This document shows, piece by piece, positions 1-9,408 of a DNA stretch of 64,000 nt. Numbering within the stretch: position 1 is the first letter of the stretch; each line of letters begins with the position of its first letter. This DNA comes from Rhizobium sp. NZLR1 (lineage in GTDB: Bacteria > Pseudomonadota > Alphaproteobacteria > Rhizobiales > Rhizobiaceae). A model generated the notes under the pieces. It saw only the letters and a list, made by a program, of their open reading frames with translations, ran no database searches and was not told the DNA's origin. The translations under genes were made by a program, and so were the position numbers. The stretch is from contig NZ_CP071632.1 of assembly GCF_017357385.1 (NCBI RefSeq), positions 3,415,501 through 3,479,500 of the forward strand. The letters are read 5' to 3'.

Positions 1-303
1 CTTGTCCGTCCAGTCATGAGGAACATGGCAATCCGGACAACTGGCGCGCACGCCCGAGCGGTTGGAAAAATGGATTGTCCGGGTCAGCTCCTCATACGGA
101 TTGTCTTTCATCTCGTGGCACGACACGCAGAAATTCTCCGTGTTGGTCAGCTCCAGAGCGGTGTTGAATGCGCCCCAGAACATGACGCCGCCAATAAAGC
201 CGCCGAGCGTCAGGACGCCCAATCCGATCGTCGCGGCCGGCGTCGTCAAGACTGACCATGCCCACAGAATGAGGCGCTTCACCCAAGCGATCATCGTCGT
301 CAC
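1..303 (-). CDS. napC: NapC/NirT-type tetraheme cytochrome c, quinol dehydrogenase of nitrate reductase (partial)
   Basis: NapC passes electrons from membrane quinol to the periplasmic NapAB nitrate reductase. Only the first 98-101 residues are in the window; the gene continues past the left edge. A single N-terminal membrane helix (about residues 7-40) precedes two CXXCH heme sites, CVSCH at 56-60 and CPDCH at 86-90 (counted from the ATG at 294), as expected for the first two of four hemes. The start is either GTG at 303, which overlaps the napB stop, or ATG at 294 three codons later. It is the last gene of the napEFDABC order. Confidence 0.93.
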   Translation of the reverse strand, partial: MTTMIAWVKRLILWAWSVLTTPAATIGLGVLTLGGFIGGVMFWGAFNTALELTNTENFCVSCHEMKDNPYEELTRTIHFSNRSGVRASCPDCHVPHDWTDK

Positions 304-803
304 TCGCTTCCCGCAGGCTTGAAACCAAGTTCGCTCATATCCTTGAACATGCTTGGCACCAGCGGTTTGATATCAGCCTGGGGAACATGGCAGGCCGTGC
401 AGAAATAGCGCCGGGGCGAGACATCAGCGATCATCTGGCCGTCCCGCGTCATGTAGTGGGTCACGCTGATCATCGGAGCGCCGGAGTCCTGGGTGAACTC
501 CCGCTTGTGACAGGAGAGGCACCGGTTCGCGTTGACCGAAAGCTCATAGCCCTCGATCGAATGCGGGATAATAGGCGGCTGGTCGGGATAGGCGCGCATC
601 TGGCGGCGGTCATCGACCACCCATCTCGGGAGGACGGCGGCAGGCTCGGACTGCATGGCATCAGGCGGTCCCTGAAGCTGGGGGACATTCTGGGTGACGA
701 CCTGGGCGATTGATGCCGTCGTGACGAACACCAGCAAACCCGCTGCAATGGCTGTCCATTCGGGTCGCCTCAACCGACGACGGGGAGAATCTTGACCGCG
801 CAT
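300..803 (-). CDS. napB: Periplasmic nitrate reductase small subunit, diheme cytochrome NapB
   Basis: NapB is the diheme electron-transfer subunit that relays electrons from NapC to NapA in the periplasm. The chosen ATG at 803 gives 167 residues, normal for the family, and puts the start 34 bases inside the end of napA, so the two are probably translationally coupled. A hydrophobic N-terminal export segment (about 17-34) is followed by two CXXCH heme sites, CLSCH at 95-99 and CTACH at 135-139. An upstream in-frame start at 884 would add 27 basic residues and is less likely. The stop overlaps the napC start. Confidence 0.95.
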   Translation of the reverse strand: MRGQDSPRRRLRRPEWTAIAAGLLVFVTTASIAQVVTQNVPQLQGPPDAMQSEPAAVLPRWVVDDRRQMRAYPDQPPIIPHSIEGYELSVNANRCLSCHKREFTQDSGAPMISVTHYMTRDGQMIADVSPRRYFCTACHVPQADIKPLVPSMFKDMSELGFKPAGSE

Positions 804-3277
804 TTCTTGAAATCCGTCTGTTTCGAGATGGGATCGGTGGCGTCGAGCGTGACCTTGTTGATCAATTGGCTGGCGTCGAACCACGGGACGAAGATGACGC
901 CGGATGGCATCCGGTTCCTGCCGCGGGTGTCGATCCGGGTGCGGATTTCACCACGCCGCGAGACGATGCGGACTTCGGCCCCCTGGTTGATGCCGCGTTT
1001 TCGCGCGTCGTCTGCGTTCATGAAACAGCGCGCGCCGGGAAACGCCTTGTAGAGCTCGGGAACCCGCATTGTCATCGAACCGGAATGCCAATGTTCGAGG
1101 ACCCGTCCCGTCACCAGCCAGACGTCGAACTCGTCGTCGGGCGATTCTGCGGGAGGCTCGTAGGGCGCCGCCAGGATGACGGCCTTACCATCCGCCTGGC
1201 CGTAGAAATTCAAACCCTCGCCGGATTTCACATAAGGATCGTATCCTTCGCGGTATCGCCACTTGGTCTCCTGCCCATTGACCACGGGCCAGCGCAGTCC
1301 TCGAACCTCGTGATAGACGTCGTAGGGCGCCAGATCGTGGCCATGTCCCCGTCCGAATGCGGCGTACTCTTCGAAAAGCCCCTTTTGGACATAGAAGCCG
1401 AAGGCCTTTGCCTCGTTATTGTCGTAGTCGGCGCTGATTTCCTCGACAGGGTACCGGTCAACCTCGCCGTTGCGAAACAACACGTCGAATAGCGTCTTGC
1501 CGCGAAAAGTCGGATTGGCGTCCAGCAGTTCCGCCGGCCAGACCTCGTCGGTGGTGAAGCGCTTGGAGAACTCCATCATCTGCCAGAGGTCGGAGCGAGC
1601 CTCGCCGGAAGCCTGCACAAGCTGGTGCCACACATGCGTCCGGCGTTCGGCGTTGCCGTAAGCGCCTTCCTTTTCCACCCACATGGCGGCGGGCAAAATG
1701 AGGTCGGCACTCATCGCGGTAATCGTCGGATAGGCGTCCGAGACGACGATGAAGTTTTCAGGGTTGCGATAGCCGTTGTAAGTCTCGTTGGCTGTATTCG
1801 GCGCAGCCTGAACGTTGTTGTTGACCTGCACCCAGTAGAAATTCAGCTTGCCATCCTTCAGCATCCGGTCCTGCTGTACGGCGTGGTAACCCGGTTTCTC
1901 GGGAATGAGGCCGTGAGGGACCCGCCAGATCTCCTCGGCGTGTTTGCGATGCTCGGGATTGGTCACGACCATGTCGGCAGGCAGGCGATGGGCGAAAGTT
2001 CCGACCTCACGCGCCGTACCGCAAGCGGAAGGCTGACCGGTCAGGGAAAACGGACTGTTGCCCGGCTCGGAGATCTTGCCCGTGAGAAGATGGAGGTTGT
2101 AGACCATCTGATTGGCCCAGACGCCTCTGACGTGCTGGTTGAAACCCATGGTCCAGAGCGACATGACTTTCCGGGCGGGATCGGCATAAAGCTCGGCCAA
2201 CTGCTCGAGAAACTCCGGATCGACGCCGGTCATCGCAGCCGTCTTCTTCAGCGTGTAGTCCGAGACGAAGTCCTTGAAAGCCTCGAAATTCATCGGCTCG
2301 GTCTTGCCCGGATCGGCCGAGTTTGCTGCCTTGACCTCGATCGGATCATCGGGGCGCAGGCCGTAGCCGATATCGGTCGCGGCGCGGGCAAATTTGGTAT
2401 GCTTCTGGACGAATGCCTCGTTGACCCGCCCGGTTTGAATGATGTGGTTGGCAATGTAGTTCAGGATCACCAGGTCCGTGCCGGGCTTGAAGACGATGGG
2501 TATGTCGGCCAGATCCATGCTGCGATGGGTGAAGGTGGACAACACCGCGACCCGGACATGCGGTTGGCCGAGGCGACGATCGGCGACACGCGTCCACAAG
2601 ATCGGATGCATCTCCGCCATGTTGGAACCCCAAAGCACGAAGGCGTCGGCATTCTCGAAATCGTCGTAGCATCCCATCGGCTCGTCCATGCCGAAGGTTC
2701 GCATGAAGGCGACGGCGGCAGACGCCATGCAATGGCGGGCGTTTGGATCGAGATTGTTCGACCGGAAGCCGGCGCGCATCAGTTTCGTCGCGGCGTATCC
2801 CTCGAAGATCGTCCACTGGCCGGAGCCGAACATGCCGATGGCGGTCGGCCCCTTTTCCTTCAGTACGCGTTTGCACTGCGCGGCCATCACGTCGAAGGCC
2901 TCATCCCAGCTCACCGGCTCGAACTCGCCTTCCTTGGCGTAGACGCCGTTCTGCTTGCGAAGCAGAGGCGTCTTCAACCGGTCCTGGCCGTACATGATCT
3001 TCGAAAGAAAGTAGCCCTTGATGCAGTTCAGGCCCCGGTTCACTTCTGCCTGCATGTCGCCGTGGGTGGCGACGACCTGGCCCTGCTTGACCCCAACCAT
3101 GACGCCACAGCCGGTCCCACAAAACCTGCAGGGCGCTTTCGACCACTTTATCTCAAGCGCGTCGATGCCTCCAGGCACCTGCTGCGCGGCGGCGGGAAGC
3201 GCAATGCCCGCGGTCGCCGCGGCTATCGCTGCTGCGTGCGCCTTCAGGATGTCACGACGGGTCAGTTCACCGGTCAT
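770..3277 (-). CDS. napA: Periplasmic nitrate reductase catalytic subunit NapA
   Basis: NapA is the molybdopterin (bis-MGD) enzyme that reduces nitrate to nitrite in the periplasm. The 835-residue length is typical. A twin-arginine signal is seen at the N-terminus (RRDILK from residue 7, then an Ala-rich stretch). A [4Fe-4S] site is formed by C50, C53, C57 and C85. C183 in the segment ARHCMAS is the expected cysteine ligand to molybdenum. The C-terminal part has the usual molybdopterin-dinucleotide-binding domain. The gene starts directly after the napD stop and overlaps napB at its end. Confidence 0.98.
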   Translation of the reverse strand: MTGELTRRDILKAHAAAIAAATAGIALPAAAQQVPGGIDALEIKWSKAPCRFCGTGCGVMVGVKQGQVVATHGDMQAEVNRGLNCIKGYFLSKIMYGQDRLKTPLLRKQNGVYAKEGEFEPVSWDEAFDVMAAQCKRVLKEKGPTAIGMFGSGQWTIFEGYAATKLMRAGFRSNNLDPNARHCMASAAVAFMRTFGMDEPMGCYDDFENADAFVLWGSNMAEMHPILWTRVADRRLGQPHVRVAVLSTFTHRSMDLADIPIVFKPGTDLVILNYIANHIIQTGRVNEAFVQKHTKFARAATDIGYGLRPDDPIEVKAANSADPGKTEPMNFEAFKDFVSDYTLKKTAAMTGVDPEFLEQLAELYADPARKVMSLWTMGFNQHVRGVWANQMVYNLHLLTGKISEPGNSPFSLTGQPSACGTAREVGTFAHRLPADMVVTNPEHRKHAEEIWRVPHGLIPEKPGYHAVQQDRMLKDGKLNFYWVQVNNNVQAAPNTANETYNGYRNPENFIVVSDAYPTITAMSADLILPAAMWVEKEGAYGNAERRTHVWHQLVQASGEARSDLWQMMEFSKRFTTDEVWPAELLDANPTFRGKTLFDVLFRNGEVDRYPVEEISADYDNNEAKAFGFYVQKGLFEEYAAFGRGHGHDLAPYDVYHEVRGLRWPVVNGQETKWRYREGYDPYVKSGEGLNFYGQADGKAVILAAPYEPPAESPDDEFDVWLVTGRVLEHWHSGSMTMRVPELYKAFPGARCFMNADDARKRGINQGAEVRIVSRRGEIRTRIDTRGRNRMPSGVIFVPWFDASQLINKVTLDATDPISKQTDFKKCAVKILPVVG

Positions 3278-3535
3278 CTACGCCCCCTCCGTTTCGACAT
3301 GTTCGAAAACCATATTCGCGGAGATGACCCCATCGAACAGCGATATGCGCGACAGGCATTCGCCCATCATGCCTGTGCTTGTCCCTTCGATGACGATGAC
3401 AATCTTGCCGCCGCCATGGCCGTGGACTTCAACGTTTTTCATCATCGCAAGCTGGCCGAGAACGCTAAGAGTCGCGGTAGGCAGCGTCGCGACGACCGCG
3501 CTCGATATGTGATAGAGCGATGGAGTTTCAGGCAT
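3278..3535 (-). CDS. napD: NapD, chaperone for NapA maturation and Tat export
   Basis: NapD binds the twin-arginine leader of NapA and holds back export until the cofactor is inserted. The likely start is the ATG at 3535 (85 residues), giving a protein that begins MPETPSLYHISSAVV and matches the small ferredoxin-fold NapD family in length and pattern (hydrophobic strands, then a GG(K)-containing turn near KIVIVIEG). This start overlaps the end of napF by eight bases, and the stop abuts the napA ATG, so all three are probably co-translated. An upstream ATG at 3592 lies well inside napF and is less likely. Confidence 0.93.
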   Translation of the reverse strand: MPETPSLYHISSAVVATLPTATLSVLGQLAMMKNVEVHGHGGGKIVIVIEGTSTGMMGECLSRISLFDGVISANMVFEHVETEGA

Positions 3536-3842
3536 TGCGACCCTCCAGTTCATTTGTGCGGGTCGCGATTGCGCCGACAGGACAGACCACAAGGCAGGCG
3601 TCGCATCCGGTGCAGAGTTTTTCGTCGATTTCGGGAAAAAACGGCCCGCCGATCCGCGGCCGGAATCGAATTGCGTTGTCGGGACAGTTTTCGTCGCACG
3701 ACCGGCAGGCGACGCCCCGCTTGGACAGGCAGGCTTCCGTCACCATGGCCGTATGAGGCACTGATGTTGACGCGTCCGCTTCGGATGCCGGGTCGGGACA
3801 GCCAAGGAACAGTTGTCGGCGCGAAAGCGCTTTTGTCTGCAT
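3528..3842 (-). CDS. napF: NapF-type ferredoxin, shortened form with two iron-sulfur sites
   Basis: NapF is a cytoplasmic iron-sulfur protein that works with NapA maturation. From the ATG at 3842 the product has 104 residues, clearly shorter than the roughly 160 usual for NapF. The N-terminus (basic, SRRQLFLG) and the C-terminal half (cysteine clusters CRSCDENCP and CTGCDACLVVCP) match E. coli NapF, but the first two ferredoxin clusters between them are missing. The alternative upstream start at 3893 overlaps napE and does not restore them. It sits between napE and napD, in the normal order. Confidence 0.9.
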   Translation of the reverse strand: MQTKALSRRQLFLGCPDPASEADASTSVPHTAMVTEACLSKRGVACRSCDENCPDNAIRFRPRIGGPFFPEIDEKLCTGCDACLVVCPVGAIATRTNELEGRNA

Positions 3843-3850
3843 GGAGCGCC

Positions 3851-4042
3851 TCAATGACCTGGAGGCCCGGGAGGTCCAAAGACGATCTGCCACATCCAGA
3901 CGGCGAACCCGTAGCTACCGACGACGCCGACGGCGATCACCGGCCAGATGCCGAAGGCAAGTGCGAAGAACGTCACAAGCTCGATCTTCCTTCTGTTCGG
4001 AGGCTGCGCGCCCGCAGAGCCGCCTTGGACCGGCTGCAACAT
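3851..4042 (-). CDS. napE: NapE, small membrane subunit of the nap operon
   Basis: This 63-residue protein has one strong membrane helix (about residues 20-50, ending FAVWMWQIVFGPPG) after a basic N-terminus, the layout of NapE/TorE proteins. Its role is not well defined. The ATG at 4042 was chosen because AGAGGAAG lies at the right distance upstream; an ATG at 4060 is also in frame. It is the first gene of the nap operon, eight bases before napF. Confidence 0.88.
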   Translation of the reverse strand: MLQPVQGGSAGAQPPNRRKIELVTFFALAFGIWPVIAVGVVGSYGFAVWMWQIVFGPPGPPGH

Positions 4043-4384
4043 CTCACTTCCTCTCCGCATGTCATCGCCGGCATTTTGATGCTGGCACTGCCGTGCTGAG
4101 AGTTGCATACACCGTGCCTTTGGGCACGTATGTTACGGTAACCAACGGAGCGGGTTGCCAATATGTGGCAAGTCGGGAACTGGGGCTTCGATGGACAGAG
4201 AACGCGAGCATGACGACCTGACCGCCGGGATTGACCGACCGATCGTTATTATTCTCCCCCAAAGGTGGGTATATCGGCGTCTTCACGGGAGACCCATGAG
4301 GCTCATGCAGAGGGATCCATATCTCAGCAAGTTTGGACCACCCGCACCCTTCGGTGCGCCGCGGACTCCTTGTCCAGCCCAACC
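4043..4384. promoter_or_regulatory. Intergenic region upstream of the nap operon
   Basis: This 342-base stretch between the end of the sugar permease gene and napE must hold the nap promoter (reading on minus). No convincing FNR/FixK box (TTGAT-N4-ATCAA) was found. Two small palindromes are visible: CGTGCC-tttg-GGCACG near 4113-4128 and GTTAC-g-GTAAC at 4132-4142, either of which could be an operator. A further hairpin, CGCACC-cttc-GGTGCG at 4343-4358, lies just after the permease stop and may be its terminator. Confidence 0.45.
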
Positions 4385-5383
4385 CTACTCGCTCTGCCGC
4401 AGATTCCGTATCCGATCAAACAGCACCGCCAGCACGATCGCCCCGCCAATAAACGTCCCCTGCCAGAACGCATTGATGCCGAGCAGGCCGAGGCTGTTGC
4501 GGATCACTTCGATCAGGGCCGCGCCAACCAGGGCGCCGAAGGCGGTGCCGATGCCGCCGGCGAGGTTGGCGCCGCCGATGACGGCGGCGGCGATGACCTG
4601 CAGTTCCATGCCGGCGCCGATATTGGTGGTGACGGCGCCGAGCCAGCCGGTCTGGACGATGCCGGCAATGCCGGCCGACAGCGCCGAGATCATGTAGACG
4701 GCGACCTTGATGCGGCGGACGGGAACGCCGGTCAGCGTGGCGGCATGTTCATTGCCGCCGATCGCGAAAATATAGCGGCCGAAGCGCGTCCAGCGCAGCA
4801 CGAAACCAGTGATGAGCGCCAGGATGACCATATAGAGAACCGGATTGGCGATCCCGAAAAACCAGGCGCCGCCGCCAAGCGCCAGCAGCTTGTCATGATC
4901 GGGGCCGAACTGAAAGACCACCGTGTTGTTCGAGGCGACCATCGCCAGGCTCCGCGCAATCGACAGCATGCCGAGCGTCACCACGAAGGGCGGGAAATTG
5001 AGATAGGCGATCAGCACGCCGTTGAAGGCGCCGATCGCCAGCGCCGTAACGATCGCGGCCGTTATGCCGACCTCGATGGAATAACCGGCGTTCATGGTGA
5101 CCGCCAGCACCATGCTGCAGAGGCAGAGCACCGAGCCCACCGACAGATCGATGCCGCCGGTGATGATCACCAGCGTCATGCCGAGCGCGATGATGGCGAC
5201 GAAGGTGACGTTGCGGGTGATGTTGTAGAGGTTCTTCGTCGTCGCAAAGGAATCGGTGGCGAAGGACAGGAAGAGGCAGGCGAGAAGCACGGCGATCAGC
5301 ACCCAGAATGTCTGGCCGCCGACAAACTCCGCAAGCCGGCTGCGCTGCTTCTGTGCAATCGTCTGGTCCAATGTTACTGCCAT
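4385..5383 (-). CDS. Sugar ABC transporter permease (RbsC/FrcC type)
   Basis: This 332-residue inner-membrane protein belongs to the ribose/xylose/fructose-type (CUT2) permease family: many hydrophobic helices, the family segment GGIDLSVGS near residue 77, and the cytoplasmic loop GGNEHAATLTGVPVRRIK that couples to the ATPase. It would form the channel of a high-affinity monosaccharide or polyol importer with the ATPase just upstream (on minus) and the binding protein encoded divergently at 7481. The substrate cannot be told from sequence alone. Confidence 0.93.
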   Translation of the reverse strand: MAVTLDQTIAQKQRSRLAEFVGGQTFWVLIAVLLACLFLSFATDSFATTKNLYNITRNVTFVAIIALGMTLVIITGGIDLSVGSVLCLCSMVLAVTMNAGYSIEVGITAAIVTALAIGAFNGVLIAYLNFPPFVVTLGMLSIARSLAMVASNNTVVFQFGPDHDKLLALGGGAWFFGIANPVLYMVILALITGFVLRWTRFGRYIFAIGGNEHAATLTGVPVRRIKVAVYMISALSAGIAGIVQTGWLGAVTTNIGAGMELQVIAAAVIGGANLAGGIGTAFGALVGAALIEVIRNSLGLLGINAFWQGTFIGGAIVLAVLFDRIRNLRQSE

Positions 5384-5451
5384 TTCGACCTCTCACTCCA
5401 GATGGGGCATTCCCGTCAGCGGTATTTCTCCCGCGGGATAAGCGGCGCGGC

Positions 5452-6195
5452 TCAAACCTGTTCGATGGCGCCGGTGATCAGACCCGTGACTTCTTCAGGC
5501 GAACTTGCCTCGATTGCCTTGTCGGCGACTTTCCGGCCGCGGCGCATGACGATCACCCGGTCGGCCACGGTGAAAACATCGGGCATGCGGTGGCTGATCA
5601 GCACGACCGCAATGCCGCGGTCGCGCAGCTCGCGGATCAGATTGAGGACCTCGGCCACCTGTCGGACCGAGATGGCGGCGGTCGGCTCGTCCATCAGCAC
5701 GATCTTTGCCTCCGACAGCATGGTGCGCCCGATCGCCACCGCCTGCCGCTGGCCGCCCGACATCTGCTTGACGAGATCGCGCGGGCGGGTTTCCGATTTC
5801 AACTCCCTGAAGATCTCGCCGGCGCGCCGATACATCGTCCCGTAATCGAGGATGCGAAACGGACCGACGCCGCGGCGCAGCTCGCGCCCGAGGAAGACGT
5901 TTGCCGCCGCCGTCAGATTGTTGCAGAGCGCCAGATCCTGGTGCACGATCTCGATGCCGTGCTGGCGCGCCTCGATCGGGCGATGCATGACGATCTCCCG
6001 GCCCTCGAGACGCATGATGCCCTCGCTCGGCCGAAAGTTGCCGGCGATCATCTTGACCAGCGTGCTCTTGCCGGCGCCGTTATCGCCCATCAGGCCGACG
6101 ACCTGGCCGGCTTCGAGCGCGAACGACACGTCGTTGACCGCCTGGATGGCGCCGAAATGTTTTGAAATATTGGTGAGCTCGAGAACCGCGACCAG
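5452..6195 (-). CDS. Sugar ABC transporter ATP-binding protein, probable CTG start
   Basis: This is the nucleotide-binding subunit that powers the neighbouring CUT2-type permease. It has a Walker A motif GDNGAGKST, the signature MSGGQRQ and a Walker B MDEPTAA. The first in-frame GTG (6129) would begin only just before Walker A and cut off the normal first strand. The frame is open further upstream and reads LELTNISKHFGAIQAV, a typical family N-terminus, but holds no ATG, GTG or TTG. A CTG at 6195, seven bases after a strong GGGGAGGG ribosome-binding site, gives 247 residues, the usual length, and is taken as the start. A sequencing error near the start is the alternative. Confidence 0.85.
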   Translation of the reverse strand: MVAVLELTNISKHFGAIQAVNDVSFALEAGQVVGLMGDNGAGKSTLVKMIAGNFRPSEGIMRLEGREIVMHRPIEARQHGIEIVHQDLALCNNLTAAANVFLGRELRRGVGPFRILDYGTMYRRAGEIFRELKSETRPRDLVKQMSGGQRQAVAIGRTMLSEAKIVLMDEPTAAISVRQVAEVLNLIRELRDRGIAVVLISHRMPDVFTVADRVIVMRRGRKVADKAIEASSPEEVTGLITGAIEQV

Positions 6196-6451
6196 CCGAC
6201 TACCCTCCCCTTAACTGCAGGCCTGCCTTCGCCGCCGGTTGCCGATACCCGGTTGCCAGTCAGACGCCTACGATCTCGCTCAGCCGATCTCCTCCCGGAA
6301 AAGCGATTGCGCTCATTAATGCAAAAGCGCCAGGAATCGTCAATCAATAGTCCGCTAAAACGTCCCCTCATCACAAAAATCTATTTTGTACGATAAATAC
6401 AGATTGACGCCGGAAACGCATAGATATTAGCTGTTACTGGGGGAGAGAAGT
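6196..6451. promoter_or_regulatory. Divergent promoter region of the sugar-uptake genes
   Basis: This region separates the minus-strand ATPase/permease genes from the plus-strand dehydrogenase/binding-protein genes, so it must carry both promoters. The A/T-rich part at about 6358-6415 is the likely promoter core. No operator could be assigned, and no regulator gene lies next to it. A strong site GGGGGAGA precedes the ATG at 6452. Confidence 0.5.
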
Positions 6452-7432
6452 ATGCTGATCCTTGTCACCGGGGCTACGGGCAAGGTCGGGCGGCGCTTTA
6501 TTACTGGGCTGCTTGACGAGCCACAATTTTCCAACGCACGCATTCGCGCGCTTTGCCATAATCGTGTGCTTGGTGAAACCGGCCGGGTCAGTGTGATCAA
6601 GGGCTCGATCGCCGATAGCGATGTCGTTGCAGCGGCGATGGACGGCGTCACCCATGTCGTGCATCTCGCCACCTGCAAGGAAATCCCCGCCGATGTGATG
6701 GATATCACCGTCAAGGGCCTGTTCTGGCTGCTCGAGGCGTTCCGCGCCAGCCCCACGGCAAAGCAGTTCATCCTCATCGGCGGCGATGCCGGCATCGGGC
6801 ATTTCTTCTATCGCCATGACGGGCCGGTGACCGAAAAGACGCCGCATCGCGCCTATCCCGGCTGTTACGCGCTGTCCAAGGTGCTGGAAGAGGTAATGCT
6901 CGAGCAATTCGCCATCCAATACGGCATCAACACCTGCTGTCTGCGCGCGCCGTGGATCATGGAGAAGGACGATTTCAAGTTCACGCTGTCCTTCGGCGAG
7001 GATGTCTTCGGCGGGCCGGACTGGAAGACGCTGGTGCCGGCAGCCGATGCCGAGCGTTATCTCCGCGATGGCACGGTGCCGCTGCTGCGCGACGCCGATG
7101 GCCGGCCGCTGAAACGCAATTTCGTCCATGTCGACGATCTCGTCTCGGCGATCCTCGCGGCAATCGACAATCCGCGCGCCAAGGGGCAGCTTTTCAACAT
7201 CTCGATGGATCGGCCCGTCGATTATGGCGAGGTTGCCGCTTATCTCGCCCGCACGCGCGGGCTCGGCTCGGTCAATATCGAAAGCCAGTTTCACTCGAAC
7301 TGGATGGACAATAGCAAGGCCAGATATCTGCTGGACTGGAACCCCGTCTACGATCTGGAAAAGCTTATCAATTCGGCTTGGGAATACCAGCGATCGAAGG
7401 AGGAGCCTCGGGTCGTCTGGTATCCAGGTTGA
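6452..7432 (+). CDS. NAD(P)-dependent epimerase/dehydratase family protein
   Basis: This 326-residue protein is an extended short-chain dehydrogenase/reductase. The Rossmann motif GATGKVG sits at residues 7-13, HLAT at about 71, and a YALSK catalytic-type Tyr/Lys pair near residue 139. It is translated from a strong ribosome-binding site and is followed 48 bases later by the sugar-binding protein gene, which suggests it acts on the imported sugar (oxidation, epimerisation or dehydration). The exact substrate is unknown. Confidence 0.85.
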   Translation: MLILVTGATGKVGRRFITGLLDEPQFSNARIRALCHNRVLGETGRVSVIKGSIADSDVVAAAMDGVTHVVHLATCKEIPADVMDITVKGLFWLLEAFRASPTAKQFILIGGDAGIGHFFYRHDGPVTEKTPHRAYPGCYALSKVLEEVMLEQFAIQYGINTCCLRAPWIMEKDDFKFTLSFGEDVFGGPDWKTLVPAADAERYLRDGTVPLLRDADGRPLKRNFVHVDDLVSAILAAIDNPRAKGQLFNISMDRPVDYGEVAAYLARTRGLGSVNIESQFHSNWMDNSKARYLLDWNPVYDLEKLINSAWEYQRSKEEPRVVWYPG

Positions 7433-7480
7433 TGACGCGGCGGGTGCAGAAGCGTCCGTCTTTTTCAATGGGAGGAAGCT

Positions 7481-8470
7481 ATGAGGAAGGCATTATTGCT
7501 TACAGCTGCAGTCCTGGCGCTGACGGCCGGACAGGCCCTGGCCGCCAAGAAGCAGCTGGTTATCGTCGTCAAAGGCCTCGACAACCCGTTCTTCGAGGCG
7601 ATCAACCAGGGTTGCCAGAAGTGGAACAAGGAAAACGCATCCGCCGAATATGAATGCTTCTACACCGGCCCGGCATCGACCTCCGATGAAGCCGGCGAAG
7701 CGCAGATCGTCCAGGATATGCTTGGCAAAGCCGATACCGCCGCCATCGCCATCTCGCCGTCGAACGCCAAGCTGATCGCCCAGACGCTGAAGACGGCCAA
7801 TCCGAGCGTTCCCGTGATGACGCTCGATGCCGATCTTTCGGCAGATGACGCCGCTCTCCGCAAGACCTATCTCGGCACCGACAACTATCTGATGGGCGCC
7901 AAGATCGGCGAATACATCAAGAAGGCCAAGCCGAAGGGCGGCAAGATCTGCACGATCGAAGGCAATCCCGGCGCCGACAACATCCTGCGCCGCGCCCAGG
8001 GCATGCGCGATACGCTGAGCGGAAAGAAGGGTCTCGCGGCCTTGAAGGGTGAAGGCGGCTGGACGGAGGTTGCCGGCTGCCCGGTCTTTACCAATGACGA
8101 TGGCGCCAAGGGCGTTCAGGCGATGACCGACATCCTCGCCGCCAATACCGACCTCGATGCCTTCGGCATCATGGGCGGCTGGCCGCTGTTTGGCGCCCCG
8201 CAGCCCTACCGCGACCTGTTCAAGCCGATGGCAGACAAGATCGGCAAGAACGAATTCGTCATCGGCGCCGCCGACACGATCGGCGACGAAGTGGCGATCG
8301 CCAAGGAAGGCCTGGTCACCGCGCTCGTCGGCCAGCGGCCGTTCGAAATGGGCTACAAGGCGCCAACCGTGATGATGAACATGATATCCGGTAAGAAGGT
8401 CGAGGATCCGGTGTTTACCGGCCTTGACGAATGCACCAAGGACACCGTCGACACTTGCATTCAAAAGTGA
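7481..8470 (+). CDS. Periplasmic sugar-binding protein of the ABC transporter
   Basis: The 329-residue product starts with a clear Sec signal peptide (cleavage expected after AGQALA, about residue 21) and continues as a type I periplasmic binding protein of the ribose/fructose (RbsB/FrcB) group, with VVKGLDNPFFEAINQG at the start of the first lobe. It would capture the substrate for the permease and ATPase encoded divergently at 4385-6195. GGAGGAAG just before the ATG supports the start. Confidence 0.93.
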   Translation: MRKALLLTAAVLALTAGQALAAKKQLVIVVKGLDNPFFEAINQGCQKWNKENASAEYECFYTGPASTSDEAGEAQIVQDMLGKADTAAIAISPSNAKLIAQTLKTANPSVPVMTLDADLSADDAALRKTYLGTDNYLMGAKIGEYIKKAKPKGGKICTIEGNPGADNILRRAQGMRDTLSGKKGLAALKGEGGWTEVAGCPVFTNDDGAKGVQAMTDILAANTDLDAFGIMGGWPLFGAPQPYRDLFKPMADKIGKNEFVIGAADTIGDEVAIAKEGLVTALVGQRPFEMGYKAPTVMMNMISGKKVEDPVFTGLDECTKDTVDTCIQK

Positions 8471-8497
8471 TCTTGGCATTCCAAAATTGATGCGGCT

Positions 8498-8525
8498 CGG
8501 AGCGCCCACGTCCGTGGGCGCTCCG
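8498..8525. terminator. Hairpin between convergent genes, likely two-way terminator
   Basis: A perfect GC-rich inverted repeat (CGGAGCGCCCACG against its complement) lies between the binding-protein stop (8470) and the LysR gene end (8530). Short T/A runs follow on both sides. It probably ends transcription from both directions. Confidence 0.75.
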
Positions 8526-8529
8526 ATGT

Positions 8530-9408
8530 TTATGCAGCGCTCAGCTGCGCACCGATCCAATCCGAAAATGCCTGCATGGCCGCCGTGACCGGCCGCGATT
8601 GCAGGCGCGTCAGCCAATAGCTGCCGAGCGATATGGCGGTGGCGAAGGGCTGGACGATCGCGCCTGAGGAGAGGTGCCTTGTGAACATCGATGGCGGCGC
8701 GAGCGCGACGCCGAGCCCCTGAAGGGCCGCCTCCATCATGCCGACGGAGGAATCGAAGACGATGCCGGCATGGACCTGCGCTGTGGGGGGAACGCCGGCG
8801 GCCTGAAACCAGGTGCTCCATTCATCCGTCCGGTAACTGCGCAGCAGCACCGCTCCGGCAAGATCCTCAGGCGATTGCAGATGTTCCGCCAGCTTGGGGA
8901 TGCAGAGAGGCGAGAGCGGCGCTTCGAACAGGCGTTGCGCCTGCGTTCCGTGCCATGAACCGCTGCCGAAGCGGATGGCGAAATCCAGCCCTTCGGCGGC
9001 CGGATCGACGCGGTTGTTGTTGGTGGACATGCGGAGATCGATAAAGGGATGCCGGCGCTGGAAATCCGAGAGCCTCGGCAGCAGCCAGCCGACCGCAAAT
9101 GTCCCGACAACGCCGAGAAACAGCAATTCGCGCACCTGCCCGGCTTCGATCCTGTCCAGCGTCGTCGCCATCTGGTCGAAGGAGGCCGTCACCGTCGGCA
9201 GCAGCGCCTCGCCTTCCGCAGTGATTTTCAAGCCGCGGGGAAGACGCTGGAACAGCGCCACGCCCAATCGGGTCTCGAGCCCTTTGACCTGCTGGCTGAC
9301 CGCCGCCTGGGTGACGCAGAGCTCGATCGCGGCGCGGGTGAAGCTCAGATGCCGTGCGGAGGCTTCGAAGGCACGCAGGCCGTTCAAGGGGAGGAATTGC
9401 CGAACCAT
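8530..9408 (-). CDS. ampR: LysR-family regulator, AmpR-like
   Basis: This 292-residue protein has an N-terminal winged helix-turn-helix (LNGLRAFEASARHLSFTRAA) and a LysR substrate-binding domain. Its opening and its position head-to-head with an AmpC-type beta-lactamase gene match AmpR, which activates ampC when cell-wall fragments accumulate. The ATG at 9408 was preferred over an upstream start at 9789, which would add 127 residues of non-homologous sequence lying over the neighbouring gene. AmpR identity is inferred from context; a general GcvA-like role is possible. Confidence 0.85.
   Translation of the reverse strand: MVRQFLPLNGLRAFEASARHLSFTRAAIELCVTQAAVSQQVKGLETRLGVALFQRLPRGLKITAEGEALLPTVTASFDQMATTLDRIEAGQVRELLFLGVVGTFAVGWLLPRLSDFQRRHPFIDLRMSTNNNRVDPAAEGLDFAIRFGSGSWHGTQAQRLFEAPLSPLCIPKLAEHLQSPEDLAGAVLLRSYRTDEWSTWFQAAGVPPTAQVHAGIVFDSSVGMMEAALQGLGVALAPPSMFTRHLSSGAIVQPFATAISLGSYWLTRLQSRPVTAAMQAFSDWIGAQLSAA

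Noticed and set aside
1625..4099. 824-codon open frame on plus across napA-napF
   Set aside because: It is the antisense shadow of napA, napD and napF; the product has no domain and the minus-strand genes are certain.
4265..5845. 526-codon open frame on plus
   Set aside because: His/Gln/Asp-rich antisense shadow of the sugar permease and ATPase genes.
7493..8821. 442-codon open frame on minus
   Set aside because: Antisense shadow of the sugar-binding protein gene that also runs into the LysR gene in another frame.
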